A stretch of 24,998 nt of DNA from Bacillota bacterium (GCA_023441625.1 JAEZOA010000059.1:1-24998); one strand, 5' to 3'; shown: positions 1-7,175, counted from the first letter of the stretch. Made by a program: numbers and translations. The notes: a model not told the origin generated them from the sequence alone.

Positions 1-57
1 CCTCCTTTGTTTTTTTAAATGCGGTTGGCAAACCTGCAATTATTTTAACAAAGGAGG
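1..57 (-). promoter_or_regulatory. Inverted repeat that could hide a ribosome binding site at the left edge
   Basis: Bases 1-10 are a perfect inverted repeat of 48-57. Read leftward, the distal arm is ACAAAGGAGG, a near-perfect Shine-Dalgarno sequence facing off the window edge, and the proximal arm CCTCCTTTGT is its complement. The loop holds a second hairpin (TGC-GGTT at 20-26 with AACC and GCA at 31-38). Read leftward, it lies downstream of the tRNA-Ser terminator, so it could be the leader of an unseen leftward gene with a maskable ribosome binding site. It could instead be a terminator whose T-run lies outside the window. The structure is visible; the function is inferred. Confidence 0.4.
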
Positions 58-93
58 ATTTTATTTTCCACTCAAAGCTATAAGCTTTTTGGA

Positions 94-114
94 ACCACAC
101 GTAGAACGTGTGGT
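94..114. repeat. Perfect 9-bp hairpin
   Basis: ACCACACGT at 94-102 pairs exactly with ACGTGTGGT at 106-114 across a 3-base loop. Neither side has a convincing T-run, so it is not a standard intrinsic terminator. It sits downstream of the tRNA-Ser terminator and may be a backup RNA structure or an operator for the gene to the left. Confidence 0.4.
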
Positions 115-131
115 ATTCGTTTCACAACAAT

Positions 132-159
132 AAAAAACATCCACAGCGTGGATGTTTTT
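132..159 (-). terminator. Intrinsic terminator of the tRNA-Ser operon
   Basis: ACATCCAC at 137-144 pairs with GTGGATGT at 148-155 around a 3-base loop, flanked by A-runs and T-runs. Read leftward, it begins directly after the encoded CCA end of tRNA-Ser(GCT) and finishes in six Ts. The symmetric A/T flanks would let it work in both directions. Confidence 0.82.
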
Positions 160-251
160 TGGCGGAGAAGAAGGGATTCGAACCCTTGCTAGGATTGCTC
201 CTACTAACGGTTTAGCAAACCGCCCCCTTCGACCTACTTGGGTACTTCTCC
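160..251 (-). tRNA. tRNA-Ser (anticodon GCT)
   Basis: This 92-nt class II tRNA is encoded on the reverse strand. The acceptor stem GGAGAAG (245-251) pairs with CTTCTCC, followed by discriminator G and an encoded CCA (160-162). The T-arm contains GGTTCGAATCC. The anticodon stem is GCGGT/ACCGT with loop TTGCTAA, giving anticodon GCT, which reads AGC and AGT. The long variable arm is typical of serine tRNAs. It is the second gene of a two-tRNA operon and ends directly at a terminator. Confidence 0.96.
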
Positions 252-290
252 ATTTTAATATGCTGACCCATAATAGAATCAGCATACATC

Positions 291-381
291 TGGCGGAGAG
301 ACAGGGATTCGAACCCTGGATAGGCTCACACCTATGCCGGTTTTCAAGACCGGTGCCTTAAACCAACTCGACCATCTCTCC
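291..381 (-). tRNA. tRNA-Ser (anticodon TGA)
   Basis: This 91-nt class II tRNA is encoded on the reverse strand. The acceptor stem GGAGAGA (375-381) pairs with TCTCTCC, followed by G and an encoded CCA (291-293). The anticodon stem CCGGT/ACCGG encloses loop CTTGAAA, giving anticodon TGA, which reads TCA and, by wobble, other TCN codons. It has a long variable arm and the T-loop TTCGAAT. It is the first gene of the tRNA-Ser operon, 39 bases upstream of tRNA-Ser(GCT), and follows a consensus promoter at 401-429. Confidence 0.96.
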
Positions 382-400
382 AAGTTAAGCGACGAACTTT

Positions 401-429
401 ATTTTACAATGAAATCAGCTATTTGTCAA
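401..429 (-). promoter_or_regulatory. Sigma-A-type promoter of the tRNA-Ser operon
   Basis: On the reverse strand, -35 TTGACA (424-429) and -10 TAAAAT (401-406) are separated by 17 bp and lie about 20 bp upstream of the mature tRNA-Ser(TGA) 5' end. The context AAGGTGTTGACAAA recurs exactly in the promoter at the right window edge. Confidence 0.78.
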
Positions 430-521
430 CACCTTAATTTATAAACATTCCAATATAGCACCTATTCATGCCTATATATCTGCTATATCCTGAGTATTTT
501 ATATTAAATTCTTTACTATAC

Positions 522-564
522 AAAAACATAAGCTGTAAGATACATACCTTACAGCTTATGTTTT
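522..564 (-). terminator. Intrinsic terminator at the end of the TPR gene
   Basis: A 13-bp perfect stem (CATAAGCTGTAAG at 527-539 with its complement at 548-560), extended by A:T pairs, ends leftward in five Ts. It overlaps the stop codon of the 563-1324 gene and probably ends the parA-parB-DUF4446-TPR transcription unit. Confidence 0.82.
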
Positions 565-1324
565 AATTCATTTTATTATATAATTCCTTCATATCATCAA
601 CAAAAGTGCTTTTTGGATATTCATTAATAAAAGAATGAATTAATTCTTTTGCTTCATTAAATTTTGAAGTTTTGTAGTAGCTCCTAGCTAAATAGTAGTA
701 TGCATCATCAACATAATACTCATCTTTTTGTGAAAAATCAATTGCCCTTTTAAAGTTAGTAATAGCTCCATTATAGTTTGTATTTTTATATTCTATATAT
801 CCTTTTTTATATGTTAATTGAGATGCCTTTTTAAAACTTTTTGAAACAAGTTCATTATAGCTTTCTTTAGCTTTTACACTTAAAAATTCTGTATTTATAT
901 CATATTTTAGTGTTATTGCACAAGCTACATAATCATTTTTATTGTAAAAATCATTTGCAGCCAATAATAAATTGTTAGCGTTTATTGTATTATTAAGTTT
1001 TGTTTCCAATTCAACACTTTTTGCTTCCTCTGTAGCTATTTGCTGCTCTGATTCAACCACCTTACTTCTTAATGACTCTATCTCTTTCGTTAGCCTTTCA
1101 TTTTCCTTAACAGCAGCGTTAAAATCAGTTACAACATTAATCTTTGCTTTTTCCTCTGAGGAAAGCTTATTTTGATACTCGCTTATATTGTTTTGAAATT
1201 TGACCTGGCTATATGCAGTTAATAATAATACGATAAATGCTCCAGTAAATAATATTAACGCATACATCCATATTTGTTTCTTTTCATTCTTGGTATCTTT
1301 ATTATTATGAAATTTAAAGTTCAT
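563..1324 (-). CDS. Membrane-anchored coiled-coil/TPR protein of unknown function
   Basis: The 253-residue product has a short charged N-terminus, one hydrophobic membrane segment (about residues 18-38), a Glu/Lys-rich probable coiled coil (about 45-115) and TPR-like helical repeats to the C-terminus (about 118-250, including DDAYYYLARSYYKTSKFNEA). The repeats resemble those of outer-membrane assembly or cell-division TPR proteins, but I do not recognise a specific family. The start was set at the ATG at 1324, which has GGAGG 10 nt upstream; an in-frame ATG at 1360 gives a longer form without as good a site. It is probably the last gene of the leftward parA-parB-DUF4446 unit. With one N-terminal anchor, the TPRs should face outward or inward depending on topology; the Lys-rich N-terminus suggests N-in and an extracellular TPR domain. 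Role unknown; scaffold function is inference. Confidence 0.8.
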   Translation of the reverse strand: MNFKFHNNKDTKNEKKQIWMYALILFTGAFIVLLLTAYSQVKFQNNISEYQNKLSSEEKAKINVVTDFNAAVKENERLTKEIESLRSKVVESEQQIATEEAKSVELETKLNNTINANNLLLAANDFYNKNDYVACAITLKYDINTEFLSVKAKESYNELVSKSFKKASQLTYKKGYIEYKNTNYNGAITNFKRAIDFSQKDEYYVDDAYYYLARSYYKTSKFNEAKELIHSFINEYPKSTFVDDMKELYNKMN

Positions 1325-1396
1325 ACCTAAGCAGCCTCCATATGTCAGACTCTGACACAATAAGTATTACAATAATTTAATTTTTTACTATTTCTT

Positions 1397-1909
1397 CTAA
1401 TATGTGTTTTTTCTTGCTATTTCTATTGCTTGAATCTCTTCAGCTGATAATGAGTATTTAGACTTCCCTGATTCAATTGGCTTTGCATATGTTGATGAAC
1501 TATCCCTCGCATAAATACCACTTATTACTACACCTGAATCATTATCGTCAAGAAGAGCAATTGCGAAACTTAAATCACTTCCAACATTATCAAAAGCATT
1601 AAATCTTACAATGCCGACTTTTTGAATACATTGTATTAAATTTCTTTCTATTTCGTTGATTTTTAATTCAATATCTCTGTTCTTAGCATTAACTGAATTC
1701 ACACTGTTAAGACAAGTCTCTAAAAGCTCTTCCATATTCCTATCACTTAAACCATTCATAAATCTATTATATTTAGTTTTCATTCTATTGGTCTTTTTAA
1801 TATTTAAAATTAGTAAAATACAATTAATAATGATAAAAATAAAACTCATTGCAAATAAAATTTGAACCTCAAACTGTATACTCAGAATATTATCAATAAA
1901 ATTGCTCAT
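1397..1909 (-). CDS. DUF4446 family membrane protein
   Basis: This 170-residue protein has a hydrophobic N-terminal membrane segment (about residues 15-38), a helical coiled-coil-like middle (about 45-95) and a conserved C-terminal globular part containing KVGIVRFNAFDNVGSDLSFA and a Gly/Ile-Tyr-Ala-Arg-Asp stretch. This matches DUF4446, a family of unknown function commonly encoded next to parB in Clostridia. The start ATG at 1909 has AGGAG 9 nt upstream. It lies 152 bp downstream of parB, beyond a weak terminator-like hairpin, and 72 bp upstream of the TPR gene, so it may be cotranscribed with both. Its place near parAB suggests, but does not show, a link to chromosome or cell-envelope functions. 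Confidence 0.85.
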   Translation of the reverse strand: MSNFIDNILSIQFEVQILFAMSFIFIIINCILLILNIKKTNRMKTKYNRFMNGLSDRNMEELLETCLNSVNSVNAKNRDIELKINEIERNLIQCIQKVGIVRFNAFDNVGSDLSFAIALLDDNDSGVVISGIYARDSSSTYAKPIESGKSKYSLSAEEIQAIEIARKNTY

Positions 1910-2035
1910 TTCTTATTACTCCTATTCAAAAAAACATTATTTTTAGTGATTCACTCTAATTAGCCGTATTATCAATTTAAACCTATTTTCTATTACTATA
2001 TACATATAACATTGATATAGTTTAAAAAGTGCTTT

Positions 2036-2063
2036 AAAATCGATTCTGAGAGACCGATTTTTT
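2036..2063 (-). terminator. Possible weak terminator after parB
   Basis: Leftward, AAAATCG and CGATTTT (2036-2063) form a stem with extra TCT/AGA pairing, followed by a run of only four Ts, overlapping the parB stop codon. It may attenuate rather than stop transcription into the DUF4446 gene. Confidence 0.45.
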
Positions 2064-2904
2064 ACTTATATTTGTAAAAAAAATCCAATAATCTTTCAAG
2101 CTCATCATTAGAATAATATTCTATTGTAATTTTTCCTTTATTATTATTATCAGTTAATTTTACTTTTGTTCCTAGAATATTCTTAAGCTTATCTTCAACA
2201 TATTTAAAATCGGGATTTTCAACTTTAATCTTCTTCTTAACTTTATTTTTTAATAGATTTTTAATATAACTTTCAGTTTCCCTAACACTAAGTTTATTCT
2301 GAATTATGTATTCAGCTGCAGATTTCTGTAAATCATCATTTTGAATAATAACTAAAGTACGGGCATGACCACTAGTTAAATCACCACTTATTATAAATTT
2401 CTGAACTTCATTTGATAATCCAAGCAATCTAATTGTATTTGCAATAGCAGATCTGCTTCTTCCTATTGATACAGAAATTTGTTCTTGTGTTAAATCGAAT
2501 TCATCCATTAAGCGTACAAATGCTTCAGCCTCTTCAATTGGATTTAAATCCTCTCTTTGCAAGTTTTCAATAAGAGCAACCTCCATTACTTGCTTATGGG
2601 TAAAATCCTTTACTAGAACAGGTACTTTGCTTAGCCCAGCTAATTTTGCTGCTCTCCATCTTCTTTCTCCAGCAATTATCGTATAAATATTTTCTTCCTT
2701 TTTAACAATAATAGGCTGAATTATTCCGTGTTGCTTTATTGAGTCAGCCAATTGTACCAACTTCTCATCATCGAAAAACTTACGAGGTTGATTAGTATTT
2801 GGCTCGATTTCATTAATTTTTAACTCAATAATACCGTTGTTATCTTCAATGGATTCATTTGAAATTAAAGCTCCAAGCCCTTTTCCTAAACCCTTCTTAA
2901 TCAT
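2062..2904 (-). CDS. parB: ParB/Spo0J chromosome partitioning protein
   Basis: ParB is a CTP-dependent DNA clamp that loads at parS sites and spreads over the origin; with ParA and SMC it drives origin segregation. The 280-residue protein shows the N-terminal GLGKGLGALI motif (ParA-stimulating peptide), the CTP-binding GERRWRAA patch (79-86), the ENLQRE box (113-118), and a helix-turn-helix near 138-165. The four positions that set parS versus NBS specificity are R151, T157, G162 and G179, as expected for a parS-binding protein; two perfect parS sites lie 0.9-1.8 kb upstream of its start. A C-terminal dimerisation domain follows. Its ATG overlaps the parA stop (ATGA), implying translational coupling, with GAGGTGG about 10 nt upstream. 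Confidence 0.96.
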   Translation of the reverse strand: MIKKGLGKGLGALISNESIEDNNGIIELKINEIEPNTNQPRKFFDDEKLVQLADSIKQHGIIQPIIVKKEENIYTIIAGERRWRAAKLAGLSKVPVLVKDFTHKQVMEVALIENLQREDLNPIEEAEAFVRLMDEFDLTQEQISVSIGRSRSAIANTIRLLGLSNEVQKFIISGDLTSGHARTLVIIQNDDLQKSAAEYIIQNKLSVRETESYIKNLLKNKVKKKIKVENPDFKYVEDKLKNILGTKVKLTDNNNKGKITIEYYSNDELERLLDFFYKYK

Positions 2905-3683
2905 AAACTTTTTACCACCTCTTCAGAATACTCAATTACTTCTTCAGCTAATTCTATATAACATTCTGCACCTTTAGATTTTGAATCATAAAGAATAATT
3001 GGCAAGCCAAAACTTGGTGCTTCACTTAATCTTACGTTTCTTGGAATTATCGTTCTATAAACTTTGTTTTTAAAATATTTTTTTACTTCTTCAACAACCT
3101 GAATTGATAGGTTTGTCCTTGCATCGAACATAGTTAAAACTACTCCTTCAACATCTAATTCGGGATTTAAATGCTTTTGAACTAGCTTAACAGTATTCAT
3201 TAATTGACTGAGACCTTCTAATGCATAATATTCGCACTGAATAGGAACCAAAATTGTATCTGATGCAGTTAAAGAGTTTAGTGTTAATAATCCTAAAGAA
3301 GGTGGGCAATCGATAATTATAAAATCATATTCTTTACGAATATAATATAATGCTGCTTTTAATCTGTTTTCTCTTGATATAATTGAAACAAGCTCAACTT
3401 CTGCACCTGCTAGCTGAATATTTGATGGACATAACATAAGGTTATCTATACAAGTTTTAACTAGAGTATTTTCTATAGCCTCATCATTTATGATTACATC
3501 GTATACTGACTGTTTTAAACTTTGCTTATCAACGCCTAGACCACTGGTAGTATTGCCCTGAGGATCTATATCAATTACCAATACCTTTTTACCCTTATAT
3601 GCCAAGCAAGCACTCAAATTTACAGCAGTTGTAGTCTTACCTACTCCACCTTTTTGATTAGCAATGGCTATGATTTTTGCCAA
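2901..3683 (-). CDS. parA: ParA/Soj chromosome partitioning ATPase
   Basis: ParA is a Walker-type ATPase that binds DNA non-specifically as an ATP dimer; ParB triggers its hydrolysis, and in Firmicutes it also modulates DnaA. The product has the deviant Walker A KGGVGKTTT at about residues 11-19, the switch motif VIDIDPQGN, and Walker B-like FIIIDCPPSLG. I place the start at the TTG at 3683, giving 260 residues beginning (M)AKIIAIANQKGG as in the family, with AGGAG 10 nt upstream. The in-frame ATG at 3701 would add six residues and lacks a ribosome binding site. It is the first gene of the parA-parB operon and overlaps parB by 4 bp. Confidence 0.96.
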   Translation of the reverse strand: MAKIIAIANQKGGVGKTTTAVNLSACLAYKGKKVLVIDIDPQGNTTSGLGVDKQSLKQSVYDVIINDEAIENTLVKTCIDNLMLCPSNIQLAGAEVELVSIISRENRLKAALYYIRKEYDFIIIDCPPSLGLLTLNSLTASDTILVPIQCEYYALEGLSQLMNTVKLVQKHLNPELDVEGVVLTMFDARTNLSIQVVEEVKKYFKNKVYRTIIPRNVRLSEAPSFGLPIILYDSKSKGAECYIELAEEVIEYSEEVVKSL

Positions 3684-3827
3684 GAATATCTCACTCCTCA
3701 TTGAATTGCATTAAGTTATCATTTTGCTTCTAAATATTAATGCATTTTATATTAACAGCAATTTGAATAAATCTTATTTAAAAATTATATCATAGGGGCT
3801 GTGATATTACAAAGAAATTAATGAAAT

Positions 3828-3843
3828 TGTTTCACGTGAAACA
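3828..3843. promoter_or_regulatory. parS site 1 (perfect)
   Basis: The 16-bp palindrome TGTTTCACGTGAAACA matches the bacterial parS consensus exactly. It lies about 145 bp upstream of the parA start, where bound ParB could also influence parAB expression. Confidence 0.95.
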
Positions 3844-3979
3844 TTCTATTACAATAAAAATTAAATAATGGCCTCTTACATCTACATTATAGAGGAATAC
3901 TAACAACTTTAAATATAAATATTACGTATTAATAATAGACGTAGCTAATATAAAATAAAATAATAATATACACTAAGAA

Positions 3980-4008
3980 TTGACATTATATATATCATTA
4001 TATATTAT
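3980..4008 (+). promoter_or_regulatory. Probable sigma-A promoter for the first GNAT gene
   Basis: TTGACA (3980-3985), a 17-bp spacer and TATTAT (4003-4008) face rightward in very AT-rich DNA. Transcription from here would give the GNAT gene an unusually long leader of about 190 nt. The stretch 3684-4208 otherwise holds only parS site 1 and the leader hairpins described separately. Confidence 0.55.
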
Positions 4009-4060
4009 TTTTAAGTAAAATATAAAAGGTGAACGTTGAAAGGAATTATAAATAAATTAA

Positions 4061-4208
4061 GGACGTGAGAAGTCCATGCCATATTGTCAAGGAAATGCAA
4101 ATGCACACATAACTTTAATGTTTTTGAACTAAATGCTTGGAATGGTTATAATATTGAAAGAGTAAAAATTAACAAAAAGAGGGGGACCGTGTCCATGCTA
4201 GTACTTTA
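4061..4208 (+). promoter_or_regulatory. Structured leader with two related hairpins and short ORFs
   Basis: Two similar elements occur: GGAC-N7-GTCCATGC at 4061-4079 and GGAC-CGT-GTCCATGC at 4184-4198. Each is a small hairpin whose 3' arm directly abuts an ATG. The first ATG (4076) opens an 18-codon ORF; the second (4194) opens a four-codon ORF whose TAA overlaps the GNAT ATG at 4209 (TAATG), with GAGGGGG 9 nt upstream of the second ATG. This looks like a leader that could control GNAT translation by coupling or attenuation. The pattern is seen; the function is inferred. Confidence 0.35.
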
Positions 4209-4706
4209 ATGAAGATTTGTACAAATCAGAAGCATGGCAAAATTATGAGTATTTTAATTAAAAAAGCAAATAAAAATGATATCAAGGAATTAATAGAGGT
4301 TCAAAATAAAAGTTTTTATGACGATTATGTTTCATATGGTGAATGTCCCGCTTATAACGAGTCAGAAACTGAAATGGCAGAATACATAGATACTTGTATT
4401 GTCTACAAAATTATTCTTGATAATAAAATAGTAGGAGATATAATTATTCGCAAGCAAGAAAATAATAGTTACTATCTAAGAGTGATATCAATAATACCAG
4501 AATGTCAGAGCCTTGGTATAGGATCAATAGCAATTAAATTTATTGAAAAAGAAATTACTGATGCAAAGGTATGGGAACTTATTACCCCATTTAAAAGCTA
4601 CAGAAATCATCACTTCTATGAAAAGCTTGGATATACGAAAATAGGTGAATATATTCATTCAGATGTCCTTAGCTTATGGCAATACAAAAAAATAATTAAA
4701 CCATAA
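4209..4706 (+). CDS. GNAT family N-acetyltransferase (copy 1)
   Basis: This GNAT enzyme should transfer an acetyl group from acetyl-CoA to an amine; the substrate is unknown. The 165-residue reading shows the acetyl-CoA-binding pattern QSLGIG (about residues 98-103), preceded by strands ending IISIIP-like, and a C-terminal NHHFYEKLGY motif. It may start at 4209, coupled to a tiny upstream ORF, or at the ATG at 4245, which gives 153 residues aligning with the start of its paralogue at 24117; neither has a strong Shine-Dalgarno. The paralogue shares YRNHHFYEKLGY and much of the rest. This is the only gene in the window pointing against replication, and it is flanked by parS sites 1 and 2. Function beyond the family is unknown. 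Confidence 0.88.
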   Translation: MKICTNQKHGKIMSILIKKANKNDIKELIEVQNKSFYDDYVSYGECPAYNESETEMAEYIDTCIVYKIILDNKIVGDIIIRKQENNSYYLRVISIIPECQSLGIGSIAIKFIEKEITDAKVWELITPFKSYRNHHFYEKLGYTKIGEYIHSDVLSLWQYKKIIKP

Positions 4707-4733
4707 AAAAATGTTTCACGTGAAACATTTTTA
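4706..4733 (+). terminator. Terminator-like palindrome containing parS site 2
   Basis: parS site 2 is flanked by six As on the left and five Ts on the right, just after the GNAT stop codon. As RNA it could fold into a stem of about 10 bp with a CG-centred loop followed by Us, so the segregation site may double as the gene's terminator. Confidence 0.5.
4712..4727. promoter_or_regulatory. parS site 2 (perfect)
   Basis: A second exact TGTTTCACGTGAAACA lies 884 bp from the first. The two sites bracket the GNAT gene, between gyrB and parA. I found no further parS in the window. Confidence 0.95.
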
Positions 4734-4806
4734 TTAGATACTCATTGTAATAAACAAATTTTACTTTATATAAACAAATCAAGTTGGAAAGTTAATATTA
4801 TGTTAC

Positions 4807-4836
4807 AAAACCCATTTCACAATGAAATGGGTTTTT
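4807..4836 (-). terminator. Bidirectional terminator after gyrB
   Basis: CCCATTTCA (4811-4819) pairs with TGAAATGGG (4823-4831) around a 3-base loop. It is bordered by AAAA on the left and TTTTT on the right, so it ends leftward transcription from gyrB and could also stop rightward read-through from the GNAT gene. Confidence 0.75.
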
Positions 4837-4848
4837 GTTCTTTCAAAA

Positions 4849-6780
4849 CTAAAAATCAAGATTTGTAACATCTCTTGCATGAAGGTGTATATATTCTTTT
4901 CTTGGTTCAACTTTATCTCCCATAAAAGTAACAAATACTTCTTCGGCAGCAAGAGCATCATCAATGCCTACCTTCATAATATTACGAGTTTCAGGATTCA
5001 TAGTTGTTTCCCAAAGTTGATCAGGATTCATCTCTCCTAAACCTTTAAATCTCTGAATATTAACATTTGGGTCATCTTTTCTCCAACCTTTTTCAATATA
5101 AATCTTTTCTACCTGTCTTTCGTCATAAGCATAAGCTTCTTCTTTTCCTTTATAAACCTTAAATAGTGGAGGCATTGCTAAATAGACATGTCCTTCCTCA
5201 ACTAGAGGTCTCATAAATCTAAAGAAAAATGTCAATAACAACATTCTAATATGAGCTCCATCTACATCGGCATCAGCCATAATTATAACTTTGTCATATC
5301 TTAGCTTACTAGTATCAAAATCATCTCCAATACCTGCACCAAGAGCGATTATAACTGGTAAAAGCTTTTCATTATCAAAGACTTTATCAAACCTCGCCTT
5401 TTCAACATTTAGCATTTTACCCCAAAGTGGAAGTATAGCTTGAATCCTTCTTTCTCTACCTTGCTTAGCAGAACCCCCCGCAGAATCTCCCTCAACTATA
5501 AATATTTCCGTTAACGATGGATCTTTCTCTGAACAGTCTGCAAGTTTACCAGGAAGAGTACTTGTTTCCAATGCACTTTTTCTTCTTGTCAAATCTCTTG
5601 CCTTTCTTGCAGCCTCTCTTGCTCTAGCTGCAGTAAGAGATTTATCTAAAATTATTTTTGCTACAGAAGGATTCTCCTCCATAAAACTTGTAAGCTTTTC
5701 TGCAACTATACCTTCGACAAAACCTCTGATTTCACTATTTCCAAGTTTCGTTTTAGTCTGACCCTCAAACTGTGGCTCTAGTAATTTAATACTAATAATA
5801 GCTGTAAGTCCTTCTCTAACATCCTCACCAGTAAGATTTTTATCGCTCTCTTTTAAAAAATTAAATTTTCTTGCATAATCATTTAATACTTTAGTTATAG
5901 CAGTTCTAAAGCCTGTCAAATGAGTACCACCCTCTGAAGTAGCAATATTATTAGCATAGCTAAAAACATTCTCATTATAACCAGTATTATATTGTAAAGC
6001 TATTTCAGCAATATTTGTATCCTTTTGACCTTCTATATATATAACATTATCATGTATAGGGTCTTTATGCTTATTTAAATATTCAACAAAGGAAACTATT
6101 CCACCCTCATAATGAAGGTCCTTAATAATTTTTTCTTCAGGACGTTCATCAATAAGGCGAATCCTAACTCCACCATTTAAAAAAGCCATTTCCCTATATC
6201 TTGTAATCATTGAATCAAAATCAAATTCTATTTCTTCAAATATTTCAGGATCTGGCTTAAAGGTAGTTCTTGTTCCATGCTCTTGACACTCTCCAATTAC
6301 TTCTACCTTAGTAACAGGAATACCACGAGAATACTTTTGTCTATATATTTGACCTTCTCTGCAAACAGTAACTTCCATCCATTCTGATAACGCATTTACA
6401 ACAGAAGCACCAACACCGTGTAACCCACCAGATACACTATATGCTCCACTACCAAACTTTCCGCCAGCATGCAAAATAGTATGGACAACCTCAAGCGTAG
6501 GAATCCCCATTTTAGGATGAATTCCAACAGGAATACCACTACCATTATCAATAACAGTAACCGATTTATCTTTATGAACAATAACATCAATACTGTCACA
6601 TCTGTCAGCTAAAGCTTCATCAATACTATTTGCAACTATCTCATAAATTAAATGATGCAAACCCTTTACAGAAGTACTGCCAATATACATACCAGGCCTT
6701 TTTCTAACAGCCTCTAATCCTTCTAATACTTGAATTTGACTCTCATCATATGATGAATTTATATGGTTATTATCACTCAT
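4849..6780 (-). CDS. gyrB: DNA gyrase subunit B
   Basis: GyrB is the ATPase subunit of the A2B2 gyrase that introduces negative supercoils. The 643-residue protein has the GHKL ATPase fold (IDNGSGIPVGIHPK, then GGLHGVGASVVNALSEW), a transducer domain, and the TOPRIM metal-binding motifs EGDSAGGSAKQGR near residue 430 and MADADVDGAHI near 500. The C-terminus ends in the usual short tail. Length is normal for Gram-positive GyrB. AAAGGAAG lies about 15 nt upstream of the ATG, slightly far. It is the last gene of the leftward dnaA block. Unusually, gyrA is not its downstream neighbour but lies across the origin, so the two subunits are expressed from separate units. Confidence 0.98.
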   Translation of the reverse strand: MSDNNHINSSYDESQIQVLEGLEAVRKRPGMYIGSTSVKGLHHLIYEIVANSIDEALADRCDSIDVIVHKDKSVTVIDNGSGIPVGIHPKMGIPTLEVVHTILHAGGKFGSGAYSVSGGLHGVGASVVNALSEWMEVTVCREGQIYRQKYSRGIPVTKVEVIGECQEHGTRTTFKPDPEIFEEIEFDFDSMITRYREMAFLNGGVRIRLIDERPEEKIIKDLHYEGGIVSFVEYLNKHKDPIHDNVIYIEGQKDTNIAEIALQYNTGYNENVFSYANNIATSEGGTHLTGFRTAITKVLNDYARKFNFLKESDKNLTGEDVREGLTAIISIKLLEPQFEGQTKTKLGNSEIRGFVEGIVAEKLTSFMEENPSVAKIILDKSLTAARAREAARKARDLTRRKSALETSTLPGKLADCSEKDPSLTEIFIVEGDSAGGSAKQGRERRIQAILPLWGKMLNVEKARFDKVFDNEKLLPVIIALGAGIGDDFDTSKLRYDKVIIMADADVDGAHIRMLLLTFFFRFMRPLVEEGHVYLAMPPLFKVYKGKEEAYAYDERQVEKIYIEKGWRKDDPNVNIQRFKGLGEMNPDQLWETTMNPETRNIMKVGIDDALAAEEVFVTFMGDKVEPRKEYIHLHARDVTNLDF

Positions 6781-6814
6781 AATTTTCTGCTTTACTTCCT
6801 TTCAAAATCATTTT

Positions 6815-6844
6815 ATCTTAGCATCATTTACTAAAGTTCTTCAA
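6815..6844 (-). promoter_or_regulatory. Possible internal promoter for gyrB
   Basis: On the reverse strand TTGAAG (6839-6844), an 18-bp spacer and TAAGAT (6815-6820) lie about 35 bp upstream of the gyrB start. The match is moderate; it would allow gyrB expression independent of dnaA. Confidence 0.35.
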
Positions 6845-6890
6845 TCAAAATAGTACTTAAAATTTATAAACAATATAACTAAAAATTAAT

Positions 6891-7175
6891 TTATAAAATT
6901 TTGTTTTTGACATTTGCTATTTCGCTTATATAACTCGCCCTCTTTTGAAGAGTAACAGATGAAATGGGCGATAAATATATTTTACTTTTTTTATCTGTCT
7001 CTGTAATTATAAAAGATTTAGGAAGATCTTCAGATATACTATTAATAAATCCTTCCTCTTCAGCTATCTTTAAAAATTCTTTTGTATCCCTTGAAATCGT
7101 TGTTGTATCAATATCCATAATAGCAATTACATTTTTTACTGGAATTACAACATCTCCACCTATATGCAAAAACAT
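6891..7175 (-). CDS. remB: RemB-like DUF370 protein
   Basis: The 94-residue product starts MFLHIGGDVVIPVKNVIAIM, the hallmark of the DUF370/RemB family (YaaB in Bacillus), normally encoded between recF and gyrB as here. RemB is linked to regulation of extracellular-matrix genes together with the related RemA; its biochemical role is poorly known. I set the start at the ATG at 7175 because GGAGG lies 9 nt upstream and the protein then begins as in homologues. A longer reading from 7244 overlaps recF and adds 23 unconserved residues. The C-terminal third, after the TTTISRDT motif, is lysine-rich and less conserved. Confidence 0.9.
   Translation of the reverse strand: MFLHIGGDVVIPVKNVIAIMDIDTTTISRDTKEFLKIAEEEGFINSISEDLPKSFIITETDKKSKIYLSPISSVTLQKRASYISEIANVKNKIL

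Noticed and set aside
1..10. CCTCCTTTGT as the 3' end of a 16S rRNA gene on the + strand
   Set aside because: It resembles the anti-Shine-Dalgarno end, but the preceding conserved bases are outside the window, the following bases do not match the usual end, and the sequence is better explained as an arm of an inverted repeat.
61..361. Open reading frames on both strands across the tRNA-Ser genes
   Set aside because: They run through two clear tRNAs and a terminator, have no ribosome binding sites and encode no recognisable domain.
4076..4132. 18-codon ORF as a real peptide gene
   Set aside because: It begins after AAGGA at a long spacing and has no recognisable similarity; it is kept only as part of the leader description.
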